Origin: an uncultured Eubacteriales bacterium
GTDB lineage: Bacteria; Bacillota; Clostridia; Christensenellales; Borkfalkiaceae
Direction: 5' to 3'
Assembly: GCA_900549005.1 (NCBI GenBank)
Contig: URMT01000004.1
Span: 1-41,142, forward strand
Length of the DNA: 41,142 nucleotides
Of the stretch, positions 14,995-23,918 are shown piece after piece. A model generated the notes under the pieces. The model searched no databases. It saw only the letters and a list, made by a program, of their open reading frames with translations, and had not been told where the DNA came from. Position 1 is the first letter of the stretch. Each line of letters begins with the position of its first letter. The translations under genes and the position numbers were made by a program.

Positions 14995-15828
14995 TTATAT
15001 TATGCTTTTAAACTGAATTTCTTCCTGATAACCATATAGTGCTATAACTTTTTGAAGACGCGGCAACGTTACCTCCTTGCAGATATTATTTTCGTCATTG
15101 GTTATTAAAATAAATTTTCTGCTGCCGCCGTCCTCCCTGTTCAGCTCCATTACTGCCTGTCCTGTTGTGCCGCTCCCCGCAAAAAAGTCCATAACGACAG
15201 ATTGTTTACTGCCCGCCGCCCGAATTAACTCCTTTATCATTTTAACGGGTTTTGGTGTCTGAAATAAGTTTCTCTCGCCGAATATATCTTCAAGTTCATC
15301 CTTTGCGGAAGAATTTGTTCCCATATTGTCTATAATCGTTTCAAGAGGCTGTAACCTATCCTCATATTTACTCCCATCCCATACGGGCTGCATTACAGGA
15401 TTGAGTACAGTTTTAGCTTTATCCTTAAAGCATACTACAATAAATTCGTGGGTGCGGCGGATACCCGCCTCCAACGGCTTTTCCGCTCTGTTTTTATCGA
15501 ACCTCGGATTTGTCTTTTTCCATATCATGCTCATAACATTGCACGCGCCAAAAATTTCACAGCATAGCAAATACAGGCTACAAAATTCGTTTTCATCAAT
15601 GTTTATGAACATTACACCATGCTTGCTCAACAACCTATAGGCAATTTCAAGACGCGGGCGCATAAATTGCGCCCAGCCGCAGACAAACCCGCTATCTTTA
15701 TAACCTGTATAACTGATAGCCGTATTGTACGGCGGGTCAATGGGCATAACATCTATTTTGCCATCAAATTCGGCCAACAAACTCCGCATGGCGACAAGGT
15801 TATCGCCCTCTATGAGCATCGATTTCAA
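14995..15828 (-). CDS. solitary N6-adenine DNA methyltransferase
   Basis: An AdoMet-dependent methyltransferase of the Mod-like beta group. IDPPYNT is at about 31-37 and the AdoMet motif DFFAGSGTTGQAV lies near the C-terminal third, the order of beta-class adenine methylases. At about 277 residues it is compact, with little room for a separate recognition domain. The start is uncertain: TTG 15828 has GGAGGG 7 nt upstream, GTG 15843 lies within that site, and ATG 15819 is a third option. It is the last gene of the nrd operon and overlaps or abuts the leucine-rich repeat gene. No restriction enzyme is next to it. Confidence 0.85.
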   Translation of the reverse strand: MKSMLIEGDNLVAMRSLLAEFDGKIDVMPIDPPYNTAISYTGYKDSGFVCGWAQFMRPRLEIAYRLLSKHGVMFINIDENEFCSLYLLCCEIFGACNVMSMIWKKTNPRFDKNRAEKPLEAGIRRTHEFIVVCFKDKAKTVLNPVMQPVWDGSKYEDRLQPLETIIDNMGTNSSAKDELEDIFGERNLFQTPKPVKMIKELIRAAGSKQSVVMDFFAGSGTTGQAVMELNREDGGSRKFILITNDENNICKEVTLPRLQKVIALYGYQEEIQFKSII

Positions 15829-15830
15829 TT

Positions 15831-17435
15831 TTAGTCCCTCCACTCAATTTCAGCGTTGCACTCGTTGAATGCGTTTTTATCTATAAAGGTTTTGCGCGGT
15901 ATGCTTATTCGTTTAAGCGAAGTGCAATGAGCAAACGCCCACTCTCCGATATATGTTACGCCATCGGGAATAAAAACATATTGCAACGCCGTGCAATTGG
16001 TGAACGCGCTTTTATCTATATATATTACACCGTTCAGGTCTATATCTTTAAGGTCTGTACAACCGCTGAACACCCCGCGGTTTATATGCGTTACACCGTC
16101 CTTCACCCTGAAACTTTTACCCACAGCGCGATTGGTTGCACAGAGCATGTGCGTAAAATCTTTATCGTAAATTATGCCGTTCTCGCACGGAAAATCGGGC
16201 GATATACTTTCAAGCAATAAATTATCGCACCAGGCAAAGGGGTTGTAGCCTATGCGCGTTACATTTCTGCCGATTATAATATTTTTGACACCCTTACAAT
16301 TCCAGAAAGAGTTGCGGTTTATTGCCGTTACGCTGTCTGGGACAACTAATTTTTCAATGGTGCTACCGTTTAGACAGCCTATGATGTTGCTGCGCCACTT
16401 ATTGTAGATAACGCCACTTTCAAAATGATATGCCGCACTGTGATTTTCTACCGTAAGTTTCGTACAGCCGGAAAAAGGATTGTTTTCCATGCGCTCAACA
16501 CTCGACGGAATGACTATCTTTTTAAGATTATCGCACATAAAAAAACTGTGCTTGCCGATACAGATTACGCCCTGCGGAATATTAAACTGCCCGGCGGTAT
16601 TTGCAATTGTATAATGAATGAGGTTACCCCCGTCTGCACTGTACAACACTCCGCCAACCAATTTGAAGCAAGGGCTAAAATTACTGATTTCAAGTTTGGG
16701 GCACCCTGCGAACGGGTTGTTACCCATCAAACTGACCTTTGCTGGGATATTCACTTTTTTAAGATTGTAACAGCAATAGAAGCAATCGCCACCGAGCTGA
16801 ACAAGGCTTTCGGGAAGAATGACCTCTTCGATAAAAACGTTATTCCAGAACGCACTTGCCGCAATTGTCTTTATTCCTTCGGGAACTTTTACCACCTTTT
16901 CTTCGCCATGGTAGAAAACAAGCTCGTCGTTATATATTTCAAAATCTGCGGTTGAGCTTATATGCACATCATAATTTGAACCCTTACCGAACGGAATTTC
17001 AAATTCGTCAATATTTTTTACGCCTTTATACTCAATAAGTCCACTAATAAGCCTTGAAGTGTAAATAATCTCTTCATCGGCAAAGGCCATAAACATACTG
17101 TCTCCATCATAATCGTCCCAAGCATAGCAAGAGATACCGATATAGTCATGGCCATCATTCACGCATATATCAAAAAAATTATTTATGATTATCTGTTCGG
17201 GAGAATAACCATTTGTAAGCAGCAGATCTACACATTCAAGCACAACAAATGATTTATGACTATTCAAATAATATCTGCGACCATTTTTAATTTTTTCACC
17301 GAAGTCTACATATTGCTTATCGGCATATATGGTTACTTTATAGTCATTGTAGTTTTTAACGTGAACGTTCTCCTCTACTTCAAAAAAGCGCAACGCCCAG
17401 TAGAGTGCGGTATATTTCATATCCTTACAAATCAT
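15831..17435 (-). CDS. BspA-type leucine-rich repeat protein, cytosolic
   Basis: 534 residues. From about residue 175 to the end there are repeated BspA-type LRR units of about 23 residues with I-x-x-x-A-F-x-x-C-x-x-L-x-x-I/V spacing (for example IDKSAFTNCTALQYVFIPDGV). The first 150 residues form a separate acidic domain that is not recognised. No signal peptide, anchor or sorting motif is seen, unlike the surface BspA proteins, so it probably acts inside the cell as a binding scaffold. The ATG overlaps the upstream kinase stop (ATGA). Its place between nucleotide-metabolism genes and a DNA methylase is unusual. Confidence 0.8.
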   Translation of the reverse strand: MICKDMKYTALYWALRFFEVEENVHVKNYNDYKVTIYADKQYVDFGEKIKNGRRYYLNSHKSFVVLECVDLLLTNGYSPEQIIINNFFDICVNDGHDYIGISCYAWDDYDGDSMFMAFADEEIIYTSRLISGLIEYKGVKNIDEFEIPFGKGSNYDVHISSTADFEIYNDELVFYHGEEKVVKVPEGIKTIAASAFWNNVFIEEVILPESLVQLGGDCFYCCYNLKKVNIPAKVSLMGNNPFAGCPKLEISNFSPCFKLVGGVLYSADGGNLIHYTIANTAGQFNIPQGVICIGKHSFFMCDNLKKIVIPSSVERMENNPFSGCTKLTVENHSAAYHFESGVIYNKWRSNIIGCLNGSTIEKLVVPDSVTAINRNSFWNCKGVKNIIIGRNVTRIGYNPFAWCDNLLLESISPDFPCENGIIYDKDFTHMLCATNRAVGKSFRVKDGVTHINRGVFSGCTDLKDIDLNGVIYIDKSAFTNCTALQYVFIPDGVTYIGEWAFAHCTSLKRISIPRKTFIDKNAFNECNAEIEWRD

Positions 17436-18007
17436 GCCTTACCCTCTATCCTCTTTACTATACATTCGACGACTTCGTCCGGCGAAAGATTACTTGTGTC
17501 AATAACCATATAGGGCATACCGTATCTTTCACAGAAGAATATCATCTTTTCGTACTTCTGCTTTGCAAGGCGCACCTTTTCAATGTCGCGGTCGTGCTCG
17601 TCCCTGCCTTTGATTCGCGCAGCAATGGCGGCATCGTCGGCATATAAAATTACCGTAAGGTCGGGAAAGCCGAGTTTTTTTACGAGCAGATCGTAAACTT
17701 CAATATTTTGCTCCGTGCCGCTCCAAGCGTAGTTAGAAAGAAAATATCTGTCGGTTACTACCTTTTGGTCTTTGAACACCGTGTGCAGATATATATTTCC
17801 CAGGCCGTAAAACCACGCAGTAAACAGCCTGTCGGGGCTGGCGTTGACTTTGTCGCGGATGCGAAAATAATTTTCGTAACTTTCGCCCTCATCGAAGAGA
17901 AAACGCAAATTTTTATCCACGAAAATGTACCCCAATCTTTGAGCGAGCAATTTGCAGGTAGTTGTCTTTCCTACGCCGTCCATTCCTTCAACAGATATAT
18001 GTACCAA
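17432..18007 (-). CDS. thymidylate-kinase-like nucleotide kinase
   Basis: A 191-residue P-loop kinase. EGMDGVGKT (7-15) is the P-loop of the dTMP kinase/deoxynucleoside kinase group, and DRY at 86-88 matches the family's DR(Y/H) motif. The lid region is rich in Arg and Lys (about 130-150). It probably phosphorylates dTMP or a related deoxynucleotide, which fits the ribonucleotide reductase genes 3 nt upstream. It is more divergent than housekeeping Tmk, so the exact substrate is uncertain. Confidence 0.78.
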   Translation of the reverse strand: MVHISVEGMDGVGKTTTCKLLAQRLGYIFVDKNLRFLFDEGESYENYFRIRDKVNASPDRLFTAWFYGLGNIYLHTVFKDQKVVTDRYFLSNYAWSGTEQNIEVYDLLVKKLGFPDLTVILYADDAAIAARIKGRDEHDRDIEKVRLAKQKYEKMIFFCERYGMPYMVIDTSNLSPDEVVECIVKRIEGKA

Positions 18008-18010
18008 TAA

Positions 18011-19699
18011 TTAATTTGCCCTCCTCGTCTTTTCTTCGTTCTTCTTGCCCGACGTGAAACCGTCGAGTATTTCAAGATATCCGCTTACGCGGCGTATCCT
18101 TGTAATCTTAATGCTGCCGCATACAGGGCAGATATCAAACACTCCGCTTGCGCCGCACTCTTTGCATACATCTTTCGGAAAATTAAAACCGAGGTAATGT
18201 ACTCCGCTGTTTACAGCGCACTCGATATACTCGCGCAAACCCTCGTCGTTGGATATAGGCGCTTCGCCCAATTCAACGTAGGTTATGCTTCCGCCGTTGC
18301 AGTACTCGTGGAACATACCCTCCACCTCAATTTTTTTAAACGCGGACAGATTACTGTCGACATTTACATGGAAGGAATTCGTATAGAAACCCTTATTGAA
18401 GATACTATAATTTTCACCGAATACCACTCTGTCCTTTTCGATAAATCTGCCCGATATGAGCTCACCGCTGGTAGCAAGCAATGAAAAGTTGAGATTGTAC
18501 TGTCTGCGTAAAAAATCGCAATATTCGCGCATATGCTTTACGAAACCGAGCGCATAGACACAGGTCTGCGCATCGAGATAGAACCTTTTACCCGTGATAA
18601 CTTCCATTGCCTCCGAAAGCCCGATAAAGCCTATTGAAAGAGTGCCGTGTTTAAATACATGTTTTATATCGTCAAACGGTACGCACCACAACTTATGTCT
18701 GGCGTTTATGGGGAAATCAGTCAAATTGCGCGAGCATACCTTTTCAAATCTGTCTAAAAGTATGTCCTTTACTGTCGCAGCTACCTCGTCCCATTTTTGC
18801 GTAAACGCCTGCATTTTTTCTTCGACGGACACATTGCAAGTCTCCATCTCTGCCTCTAACGCAAGGCGGGGAAGATTGATGGAAATATTATCTATATTGC
18901 CCCTTCCGATTGACGTGGTGTGCCCAAACACATCATCAGCAACGCGCGTGCGGCACCCCATAACGGCGAGGCGTTCAGGCGGAATATTTTTATCCTCCTC
19001 ACAATCACACAAAAGATATGTTGGTATCATCTTCTTTGCCGTACAGAGCAGAGCCTTTACAAATAAATCGTAGTTCTTATCGCCTTTAAACCTGTTTGTA
19101 CCTTTTTTAACCTTGAATACGATATTTGGCTTGAACACCGTTTCGCCGCATTTTTCAAATTCGTCTATAAGAGTATAGGCAATAAACCGCGCAAAATCGC
19201 TACCCGCCAGCCCGATATTGAAGGTTACATAGTAACTCGTCTGTCCCATTCTCGTATGAGTGTCGTTGCACCACAATATAAGTTCGCGCATCGCCGCACT
19301 GATAAGCCACTTATTTACATCGCTCAAAGACAGATTGAGCTGTGCAAAAATTTTTGCCAGTTCGTCGTCGAAGTTGGCAAAAGCCATGCCGCCGGATTGC
19401 TCATTGCCCATATCGGTCATCAGGTTGGTGATATATCCGAACACTCCTGCCACTTTCTTCTCGTCGGTAAGGGCATTAAACTTTTCGCAAGGAAAATCTT
19501 CCAAAATATTGAAGGTAAGGCAATTATAAGTCATGCCGTAGGCATCGAGGTCATGAATATGGATATATCCCTCTTCATTAAGTTTACGCCACTTTTCGGG
19601 CATACCTTCAAGAATCAGTCTCTTTTTTAGTTGTTCGCCGAGCGAATATATCTCGCCGATATAGCTGTACCTGTTTGCGGCGTTATCGTTGTTGCGCAT
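18011..19699 (-). CDS. nrdD: anaerobic ribonucleoside-triphosphate reductase without ATP-cone
   Basis: The class III glycyl-radical reductase that makes dNTPs from NTPs under anoxia. It begins directly in the catalytic barrel (YIHIHDLDAYG near residue 45) and lacks the N-terminal ATP-cone, giving 562 residues. The zinc site has Cys512, 515, 524 and 527, and the radical glycine is G540 in RVSGYL. The expected MGCRTRV cysteine loop is present. ATG 19699 has AGGAGGT upstream; the gene overlaps nrdG by 17 bp. Loss of the ATP-cone suggests it is not inhibited by dATP in the usual way. Confidence 0.93.
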   Translation of the reverse strand: MRNNDNAANRYSYIGEIYSLGEQLKKRLILEGMPEKWRKLNEEGYIHIHDLDAYGMTYNCLTFNILEDFPCEKFNALTDEKKVAGVFGYITNLMTDMGNEQSGGMAFANFDDELAKIFAQLNLSLSDVNKWLISAAMRELILWCNDTHTRMGQTSYYVTFNIGLAGSDFARFIAYTLIDEFEKCGETVFKPNIVFKVKKGTNRFKGDKNYDLFVKALLCTAKKMIPTYLLCDCEEDKNIPPERLAVMGCRTRVADDVFGHTTSIGRGNIDNISINLPRLALEAEMETCNVSVEEKMQAFTQKWDEVAATVKDILLDRFEKVCSRNLTDFPINARHKLWCVPFDDIKHVFKHGTLSIGFIGLSEAMEVITGKRFYLDAQTCVYALGFVKHMREYCDFLRRQYNLNFSLLATSGELISGRFIEKDRVVFGENYSIFNKGFYTNSFHVNVDSNLSAFKKIEVEGMFHEYCNGGSITYVELGEAPISNDEGLREYIECAVNSGVHYLGFNFPKDVCKECGASGVFDICPVCGSIKITRIRRVSGYLEILDGFTSGKKNEEKTRRAN

Positions 19700-20132
19700 G
19701 GTTTACCTCCTCAAATTGCTGATTGGTTGAGCCGACGTAGGGCATTATGGTCGTCCTTTGCTTTGCAATAAATTTCCCTGTCTTTAAATAGCGGATTTTA
19801 TTTAAAATATCCCGCGGAACATCTTCCTTTTCGTGCCCTGTATACAAAGCAGTGTCGAAATCTTCAAGTTTGCATATCAGGTCATACACGGCAGCTGCCT
19901 GCATGAGCGGCTCACCGCCGGAAATGGTGAGTTTTTTGTTTATGCAATCCTTTTTAAGCAGAGCAGCAAGCTCGGATGTATCGGTCTGTATGCCGTCAGC
20001 AATTTCCCATGCAGAGGAATTCTGGCACCCAGCACAACGAATATCGCACCCCTGCAAGAAAAGTACCGTCCGCACTCCAGGCCCGTCAACAAGGCTGCGG
20101 TTAAAACGAATAGAATTTATGACTATCTTCAT
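19683..20132 (-). CDS. nrdG: anaerobic ribonucleotide reductase activating protein
   Basis: A radical SAM enzyme that installs the glycyl radical on NrdD. The 4Fe-4S motif C-x3-C-x2-C is at Cys29, 33 and 36, with the AdoMet-binding GGEP segment in SGGEPLMQ. The 149-residue length is normal. It overlaps the upstream small gene by ATGA and runs 17 bp into nrdD, so partner synthesis is likely coupled. Confidence 0.93.
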   Translation of the reverse strand: MKIVINSIRFNRSLVDGPGVRTVLFLQGCDIRCAGCQNSSAWEIADGIQTDTSELAALLKKDCINKKLTISGGEPLMQAAAVYDLICKLEDFDTALYTGHEKEDVPRDILNKIRYLKTGKFIAKQRTTIMPYVGSTNQQFEEVNHAQQR

Positions 20133-20548
20133 GCCGCATCCTCCTCGTACTCCTCAATTTGCTTTGCCCATTCCCTTTCGGCAATCCTATTCTTTTTGAC
20201 TATGTACTCTTTGCATTTCTTTTTAGGTTGTTTTTTGAAGTTGCGCTCAATGTTCCATGTGTCTGGCTGCATTCTTTGATTTATATCCTCTATCAGCCGC
20301 TGCTGCTGAATATTTTTACAGTGCAGATATGGGTCGTTGTCGTTATCAGAACGCCGCTTCATATACTCATCAGACGTAATTTCCACAACAAGTGCAATTA
20401 CATCTTTGTGATGCCTTTTGACTCTTTTATATGTTTTAGCCTTTTGGGCAGCCTCCGCAGCGTTTTCAGCAGCCACAGCGAAGTCAATCCATATACAGTT
20501 CCATTTGCCTACATGTCCGCATTTTGTTGTTACGATAAAATATTTCAT
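20129..20548 (-). CDS. unknown small basic protein leading the nrd operon
   Basis: 139 residues, not recognised. The N-terminal part (KYFIVTTKCGHVGKW) looks like a beta-rich start with a Cys-Gly-His. A KRVKRHHKD stretch follows, and the C-terminal half is rich in Lys, Arg and Glu and probably helical. No membrane segment. ATG 20548 follows AAGGAGATG. It overlaps nrdG (ATGA), so it is made with the reductase genes and may serve the same process, but no role can be assigned. Confidence 0.7.
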   Translation of the reverse strand: MKYFIVTTKCGHVGKWNCIWIDFAVAAENAAEAAQKAKTYKRVKRHHKDVIALVVEITSDEYMKRRSDNDNDPYLHCKNIQQQRLIEDINQRMQPDTWNIERNFKKQPKKKCKEYIVKKNRIAEREWAKQIEEYEEDAA

Positions 20549-20598
20549 ATCGGCATCTCCTTCGTTTTTGTGATTTGATTATCTCACGAAACAAAAGA

Positions 20599-20629
20599 AA
20601 AGAACAGGGCACGATTTGTCCTGTTCTTT
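20599..20629 (-). terminator. terminator of the XRE regulator gene
   Basis: AAAGAACAGG (20599-20608) pairs with CCTGTTCTTT (20620-20629). On the minus strand the stem is followed by TTCTTTTGTTT. It separates the regulator from the nrd operon. Confidence 0.75.
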
Positions 20630-20654
20630 CGCCGTATAAAAGTCTATCCTCCCG

Positions 20655-20870
20655 TTAAGAGAGGATAGCAAAAACGTCGATTTTAAAAAAGTCAGCAATC
20701 TGCTGAAGCTGGCGAAGGTCGTACACGCCGCCCTTTACCCACCTGCGAATGGTTCTGACGTCAACGCCGAACTCATCTGCAAAATCTTCCTGCGTCATGC
20801 CCCTTTCCTTTAAAAGACATTTTAATTTTGCCCCGGCAACTAAGCCAAGGTCTTGGTTATTATGTTCCAT
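20655..20870 (-). CDS. XRE-family helix-turn-helix regulator
   Basis: A 71-residue, single-domain Cro/CI-type protein. The helix-turn-helix is MTQEDFADEFGVDVRTIRRW (about 25-44), followed by QLQQIADFFKID (about 53-64), the usual fifth helix. ATG 20870 follows AAAGGAGGCGG. It has its own promoter with two dyads and its own terminator. It most likely represses itself, and it may also control the nrd operon 107 bp downstream. Confidence 0.85.
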   Translation of the reverse strand: MEHNNQDLGLVAGAKLKCLLKERGMTQEDFADEFGVDVRTIRRWVKGGVYDLRQLQQIADFFKIDVFAILS

Positions 20871-20884
20871 AATATCCGCCTCCT

Positions 20885-20901
20885 TTGCTTAGCCTAAGCA
20901 A
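20885..20901 (-). promoter_or_regulatory. 17-bp dyad in the leader of the XRE gene
   Basis: TTGCTTAG-C-CTAAGCAA, perfect 8-bp arms around one base, between the start point and the ribosome binding site. It has the size and form of a Cro/CI operator. Confidence 0.6.
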
Positions 20902-20933
20902 TGCTCCGGAAGGTTCAATTAAAGAACAACCGT

Positions 20934-20962
20934 ATTATATCATAAACCGCGCTACATTGCAA
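20934..20962 (-). promoter_or_regulatory. promoter of the XRE gene
   Basis: TTGCAA (20962-20957), a 17-bp spacer and TATAAT (20939-20934) on the minus strand. Confidence 0.75.
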
Positions 20963-20973
20963 GCGCGGTTTAT
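20942..20973. promoter_or_regulatory. 11-bp inverted repeat around the XRE -35 box
   Basis: ATAAACCGCGC (20942-20952) and GCGCGGTTTAT (20963-20973) flank a 10-bp centre that contains the -35 hexamer. A dimer bound here would block RNA polymerase. As RNA the same arms would form a stable hairpin for plus-strand transcripts. Confidence 0.5.
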
Positions 20974-21012
20974 ACCTGCAATTTTAAGGTTATAAAACTA
21001 ATGAGGTATTTT

Positions 21013-21132
21013 ATGTTTGACAATCTCACTTTCAATAGCGACGCTGAAAAAACAGAGTTCGCCAAATACATACATTTAAAAGGGGAATGCCTATCTGTCT
21101 TTTCTTCAAAATCAGAAGCCCGCCAGAAATGA
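21013..21132 (+). CDS. possible 39-codon ORF, uncertain
   Basis: ATG 21013 after a GAGGT site opens 39 codons that end inside the terminator hairpin at 21112-21143. The protein matches nothing recognised. It is the only plus-strand candidate between the XRE gene and the three-gene operon. It may be chance. Confidence 0.2.
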   Translation: MFDNLTFNSDAEKTEFAKYIHLKGECLSVFSSKSEARQK

Positions 21133-21143
21133 CGGGCTTCTGA
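21112..21143 (-). terminator. terminator of the DUF4238 operon
   Basis: TCAGAAGCCCG (21112-21122) pairs perfectly with CGGGCTTCTGA (21133-21143); a TTTTG run follows on the minus strand. It directly abuts the last stop codon. Confidence 0.85.
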
Positions 21144-21839
21144 TTAATTTAAGTTGTCATTGCTCATAAATTTGGATAGCTGTCCATAGGGAATAGTATT
21201 ATTTTTATCACGAAAATACAAAATGTACCCATTCATTTTCTTAACATCTAAAAATATAAATATCAAAATGAGCACAAAAACACAACCAAAGACCAGATCA
21301 CATACAAGACTTTCTGCCAAACACAACATCATCGCGGCAAAACCGGCTAATATATTGATAAGCGGCGTAAGTATCTTTAATATTTTGAAAGGCAGTTTTT
21401 GTTTTGTCCCGCAGATAATACCGTTGTCGTCATACAAGTAAAACATCCACGGAGCTTTTATTTTATCATACGCGACCTCATACCCTTGAGATTTTACATA
21501 TTTAAGTTGTAAAATGCATAACGCTATATACAGGACATTAAATACTGCCACAGGGATAAACGGGATACAAAGCAAATTCGCACTATCTCTGTAAAATATC
21601 ATGGGAAGCGCCATAATGACCATGTTGATTAACAATAGAACAACAGAAACTATGCGGCCCACGCAAAAAATTTTTTTATCATAGACATACTCCGATTTCT
21701 GACCGCAGTACACAAATACACGCTCGGCATTTGCAATAAATTCCTTTAATTTTGCCTCGTCCTGTGCAGGAGGTCGCTTTATTTCGTCTATTCCGCTCTT
21801 GATTTCGTCAAGTTTTTCAAAGATATTGCTTTCTGCCAT
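21144..21839 (-). CDS. four-helix membrane protein of the DUF4238 operon
   Basis: 231 residues, not recognised. A short amphipathic N-terminus (EKLDEIKSGIDEIKRP) precedes four predicted membrane segments near 62-82, 90-112, 153-175 and 178-198, with a cytosolic-looking loop between the pairs. The tail is soluble. It starts 3 bp after the stop of the coiled-coil gene, with a G-rich ribosome site inside that gene's end. In a defence setting, such a small membrane protein would be the natural effector, but that is inference. Confidence 0.7.
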   Translation of the reverse strand: MAESNIFEKLDEIKSGIDEIKRPPAQDEAKLKEFIANAERVFVYCGQKSEYVYDKKIFCVGRIVSVVLLLINMVIMALPMIFYRDSANLLCIPFIPVAVFNVLYIALCILQLKYVKSQGYEVAYDKIKAPWMFYLYDDNGIICGTKQKLPFKILKILTPLINILAGFAAMMLCLAESLVCDLVFGCVFVLILIFIFLDVKKMNGYILYFRDKNNTIPYGQLSKFMSNDNLN

Positions 21840-21842
21840 TAT

Positions 21843-22661
21843 TTATCCCCCCCTCTTTTGTCTTTCGGCCTCTATCCACGCGTCCACGTCCCTGTCGCCG
21901 TTTATAAGTCCGCCAACCTGACTGCCGACTGCCTTTACTATAATTCTGTTTTCCTCAATGGCAGGTTTAAGTTCCAACAGCAGGTCAATAGTCTTGTTGA
22001 GCTTTTCTTCCATTGAACTGAGTTTTATATCCTTTAATTTGCTTATTACCCTTTGGAGTTCAACATTCTGCTCTTCCAAAGACAGCTTTTCCAACTGCGT
22101 CTGTGAAATTAAATTGCGGTATTCATCTATATCTTTTTCTTTTAGCTTGTGTTGTTGAACAGATGATGCCAACTCCTCCTTTAAAGAAGTCGCCTGAGCT
22201 TTAAGTTCAATATTCTCCCTTTCGAATATGCCGAACAGGTTTATGAAATAGTTGCCATCAAAATTATCGCATTCTATACCATTATAGTTACAATAAGCGG
22301 AAAACGCATTGTATATGACGCGCATATAAGAAACTACCGTTTTAACCTGAATACGCTTTTCCCCTTTATGCTTATGCGCATTGACTTTGAGCGTGTAATC
22401 GCTCATTTTATTGAAAGTATAGTCGTCAATATGCAACTGGTCTTTAAAAACGGCGCTCACATCATCCCGTTTTAAAAGTGCGCCGCACGTTTCCCTAACT
22501 GACGCGTCGATATCAAACTGCGCAATTACAAACTTTATGAATTGCTCCTGCAAATCAAGAAACGAATCGTAAAATGAATTGCTTGCAGCTTTTATGTTGC
22601 GCTCCAACGTGAGGTAGCGTTCATATAGCCTTTGGTCTAACTGTTTTAAAAAATCAAACAT
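21843..22661 (-). CDS. coiled-coil protein of the DUF4238 operon
   Basis: 272 residues, not recognised. Residues 1-140 look like a helical globular domain. About 147-225 is a long heptad coiled coil rich in Leu, Glu and Lys. The last 30 residues include GSQVGGLINGDRDVDAWIEA. No signal or membrane segment. It overlaps the DUF4238 gene by 8 bp and is followed at once by the membrane protein gene, so the three products are probably made together and may form a complex. Confidence 0.72.
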   Translation of the reverse strand: MFDFLKQLDQRLYERYLTLERNIKAASNSFYDSFLDLQEQFIKFVIAQFDIDASVRETCGALLKRDDVSAVFKDQLHIDDYTFNKMSDYTLKVNAHKHKGEKRIQVKTVVSYMRVIYNAFSAYCNYNGIECDNFDGNYFINLFGIFERENIELKAQATSLKEELASSVQQHKLKEKDIDEYRNLISQTQLEKLSLEEQNVELQRVISKLKDIKLSSMEEKLNKTIDLLLELKPAIEENRIIVKAVGSQVGGLINGDRDVDAWIEAERQKRGG

Positions 22662-23886
22662 TCAAATTACCGCCATATCTTTCTTCGATTATTTTATATA
22701 AATTGGTATAGTCAACGCGTGGCGTATAAGGATACGAATTATCTCTCTTATACTGCACTATACTTCTGACGGCTTTTCGCAGGGAAGAAAAGCCCAAGTG
22801 TGTATTTATCCTGTCTAAAAACAGCTCATTACAATATCGCGTTTCTGCCGAGCTAAGTTGCTTGATGTCATATATATACAAATCATCAGGATGGTACCGC
22901 GGAACTAACACATCTGTTTGAGTTTTTACATATGCTGCAAGATTGGGTGCATATAAGTTTTCATTGGGTAATTCTGTCAAATCTTTTAATTCCGGCATCT
23001 TATAAAGCCATGAATATATTTGCCTGAACTTATAAAAGGGCGATATTTCAACAATCATACGGCTTGCAGAAATAGGATACATTTCAAAATTTTCATGGAA
23101 AAACTCTTGTAAATATATCTGATTTTGTAGTAATTTAATAAATTCAGAATCTTTTTCCTTTTTTAATAAATCAATCAAAAACAATAATTTCTTGCTATTA
23201 TGAACCGTTACTCCATTCCACCCTTTTTCGTTTTCAGAAGTCATGCCTATATCTGTAATCACAAATTCGTCGTGTCTATACTCCGAATCCCAAAAAGCGA
23301 GATAGCCTGCCGCAATTATTTGCGACCACCTGTGTGCAGGATATGTTTTATCGGGGTGGTTAAATATCTCTTGTGGTGAGCCGTCCGTATCTAATATTAC
23401 ATTAAGAGTGCGCATCCAATAGTCGTACGGAGTTTCTCCGGGAATCTGCCTCTCCTCAAAGGGTGGCTGCATATCCTTGATGCCTCTTTCGCACTCTTGC
23501 ACAGAAATGCTATGCTGACGGCAAAAATTGCGCCAATACTCTACTGAAGTTTTGTAAAATTGCTTTTCCTTCTGCAAGAAAGGCTCATTACCCAAACTGC
23601 GCAAGGTAGAAATCAGAATAAATTTTTTTACTAACCGCAACTCAGCCCTGTTCAACTCAATTTTATTTTCAGCTTTAAGCAACTTGTTAGCGAGAAGATT
23701 ACCGAACTGCGATTCAAGTTTTAAGTTGAGATTCTTCTCCGTGTCGTCATCATAAAACCCTTTCTGCGAATATGCCTTATCGACATTTATATCTTCAGTA
23801 AGTTCTCCTGTATGAATATTATATAGACTGAGTTTATCACTGAATTTTTTCAGTATAAAGCGCGGCACGTAATGAGAATTAATCAT
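22654..23886 (-). CDS. DUF4238-like protein
   Basis: 410 residues. The N-terminal HYVPRFILKKFS (4-15), followed by a strand reading YNIHTGE, matches the start of DUF4238 proteins as remembered. The family has no established activity that I can cite; conserved His, Arg and Asp residues near the N-terminus could form an active site. It is the first gene of the operon, with a clear promoter at 23919-23947, and sits between the nrd operon and the mobile element. Base composition is lower in GC than the core genes, which suggests acquired DNA. Confidence 0.7.
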   Translation of the reverse strand: MINSHYVPRFILKKFSDKLSLYNIHTGELTEDINVDKAYSQKGFYDDDTEKNLNLKLESQFGNLLANKLLKAENKIELNRAELRLVKKFILISTLRSLGNEPFLQKEKQFYKTSVEYWRNFCRQHSISVQECERGIKDMQPPFEERQIPGETPYDYWMRTLNVILDTDGSPQEIFNHPDKTYPAHRWSQIIAAGYLAFWDSEYRHDEFVITDIGMTSENEKGWNGVTVHNSKKLLFLIDLLKKEKDSEFIKLLQNQIYLQEFFHENFEMYPISASRMIVEISPFYKFRQIYSWLYKMPELKDLTELPNENLYAPNLAAYVKTQTDVLVPRYHPDDLYIYDIKQLSSAETRYCNELFLDRINTHLGFSSLRKAVRSIVQYKRDNSYPYTPRVDYTNLYKIIEERYGGNLNV

Positions 23887-23918
23887 AACTTTCTACTCAA
23901 AAATTAAATTACACAAAT

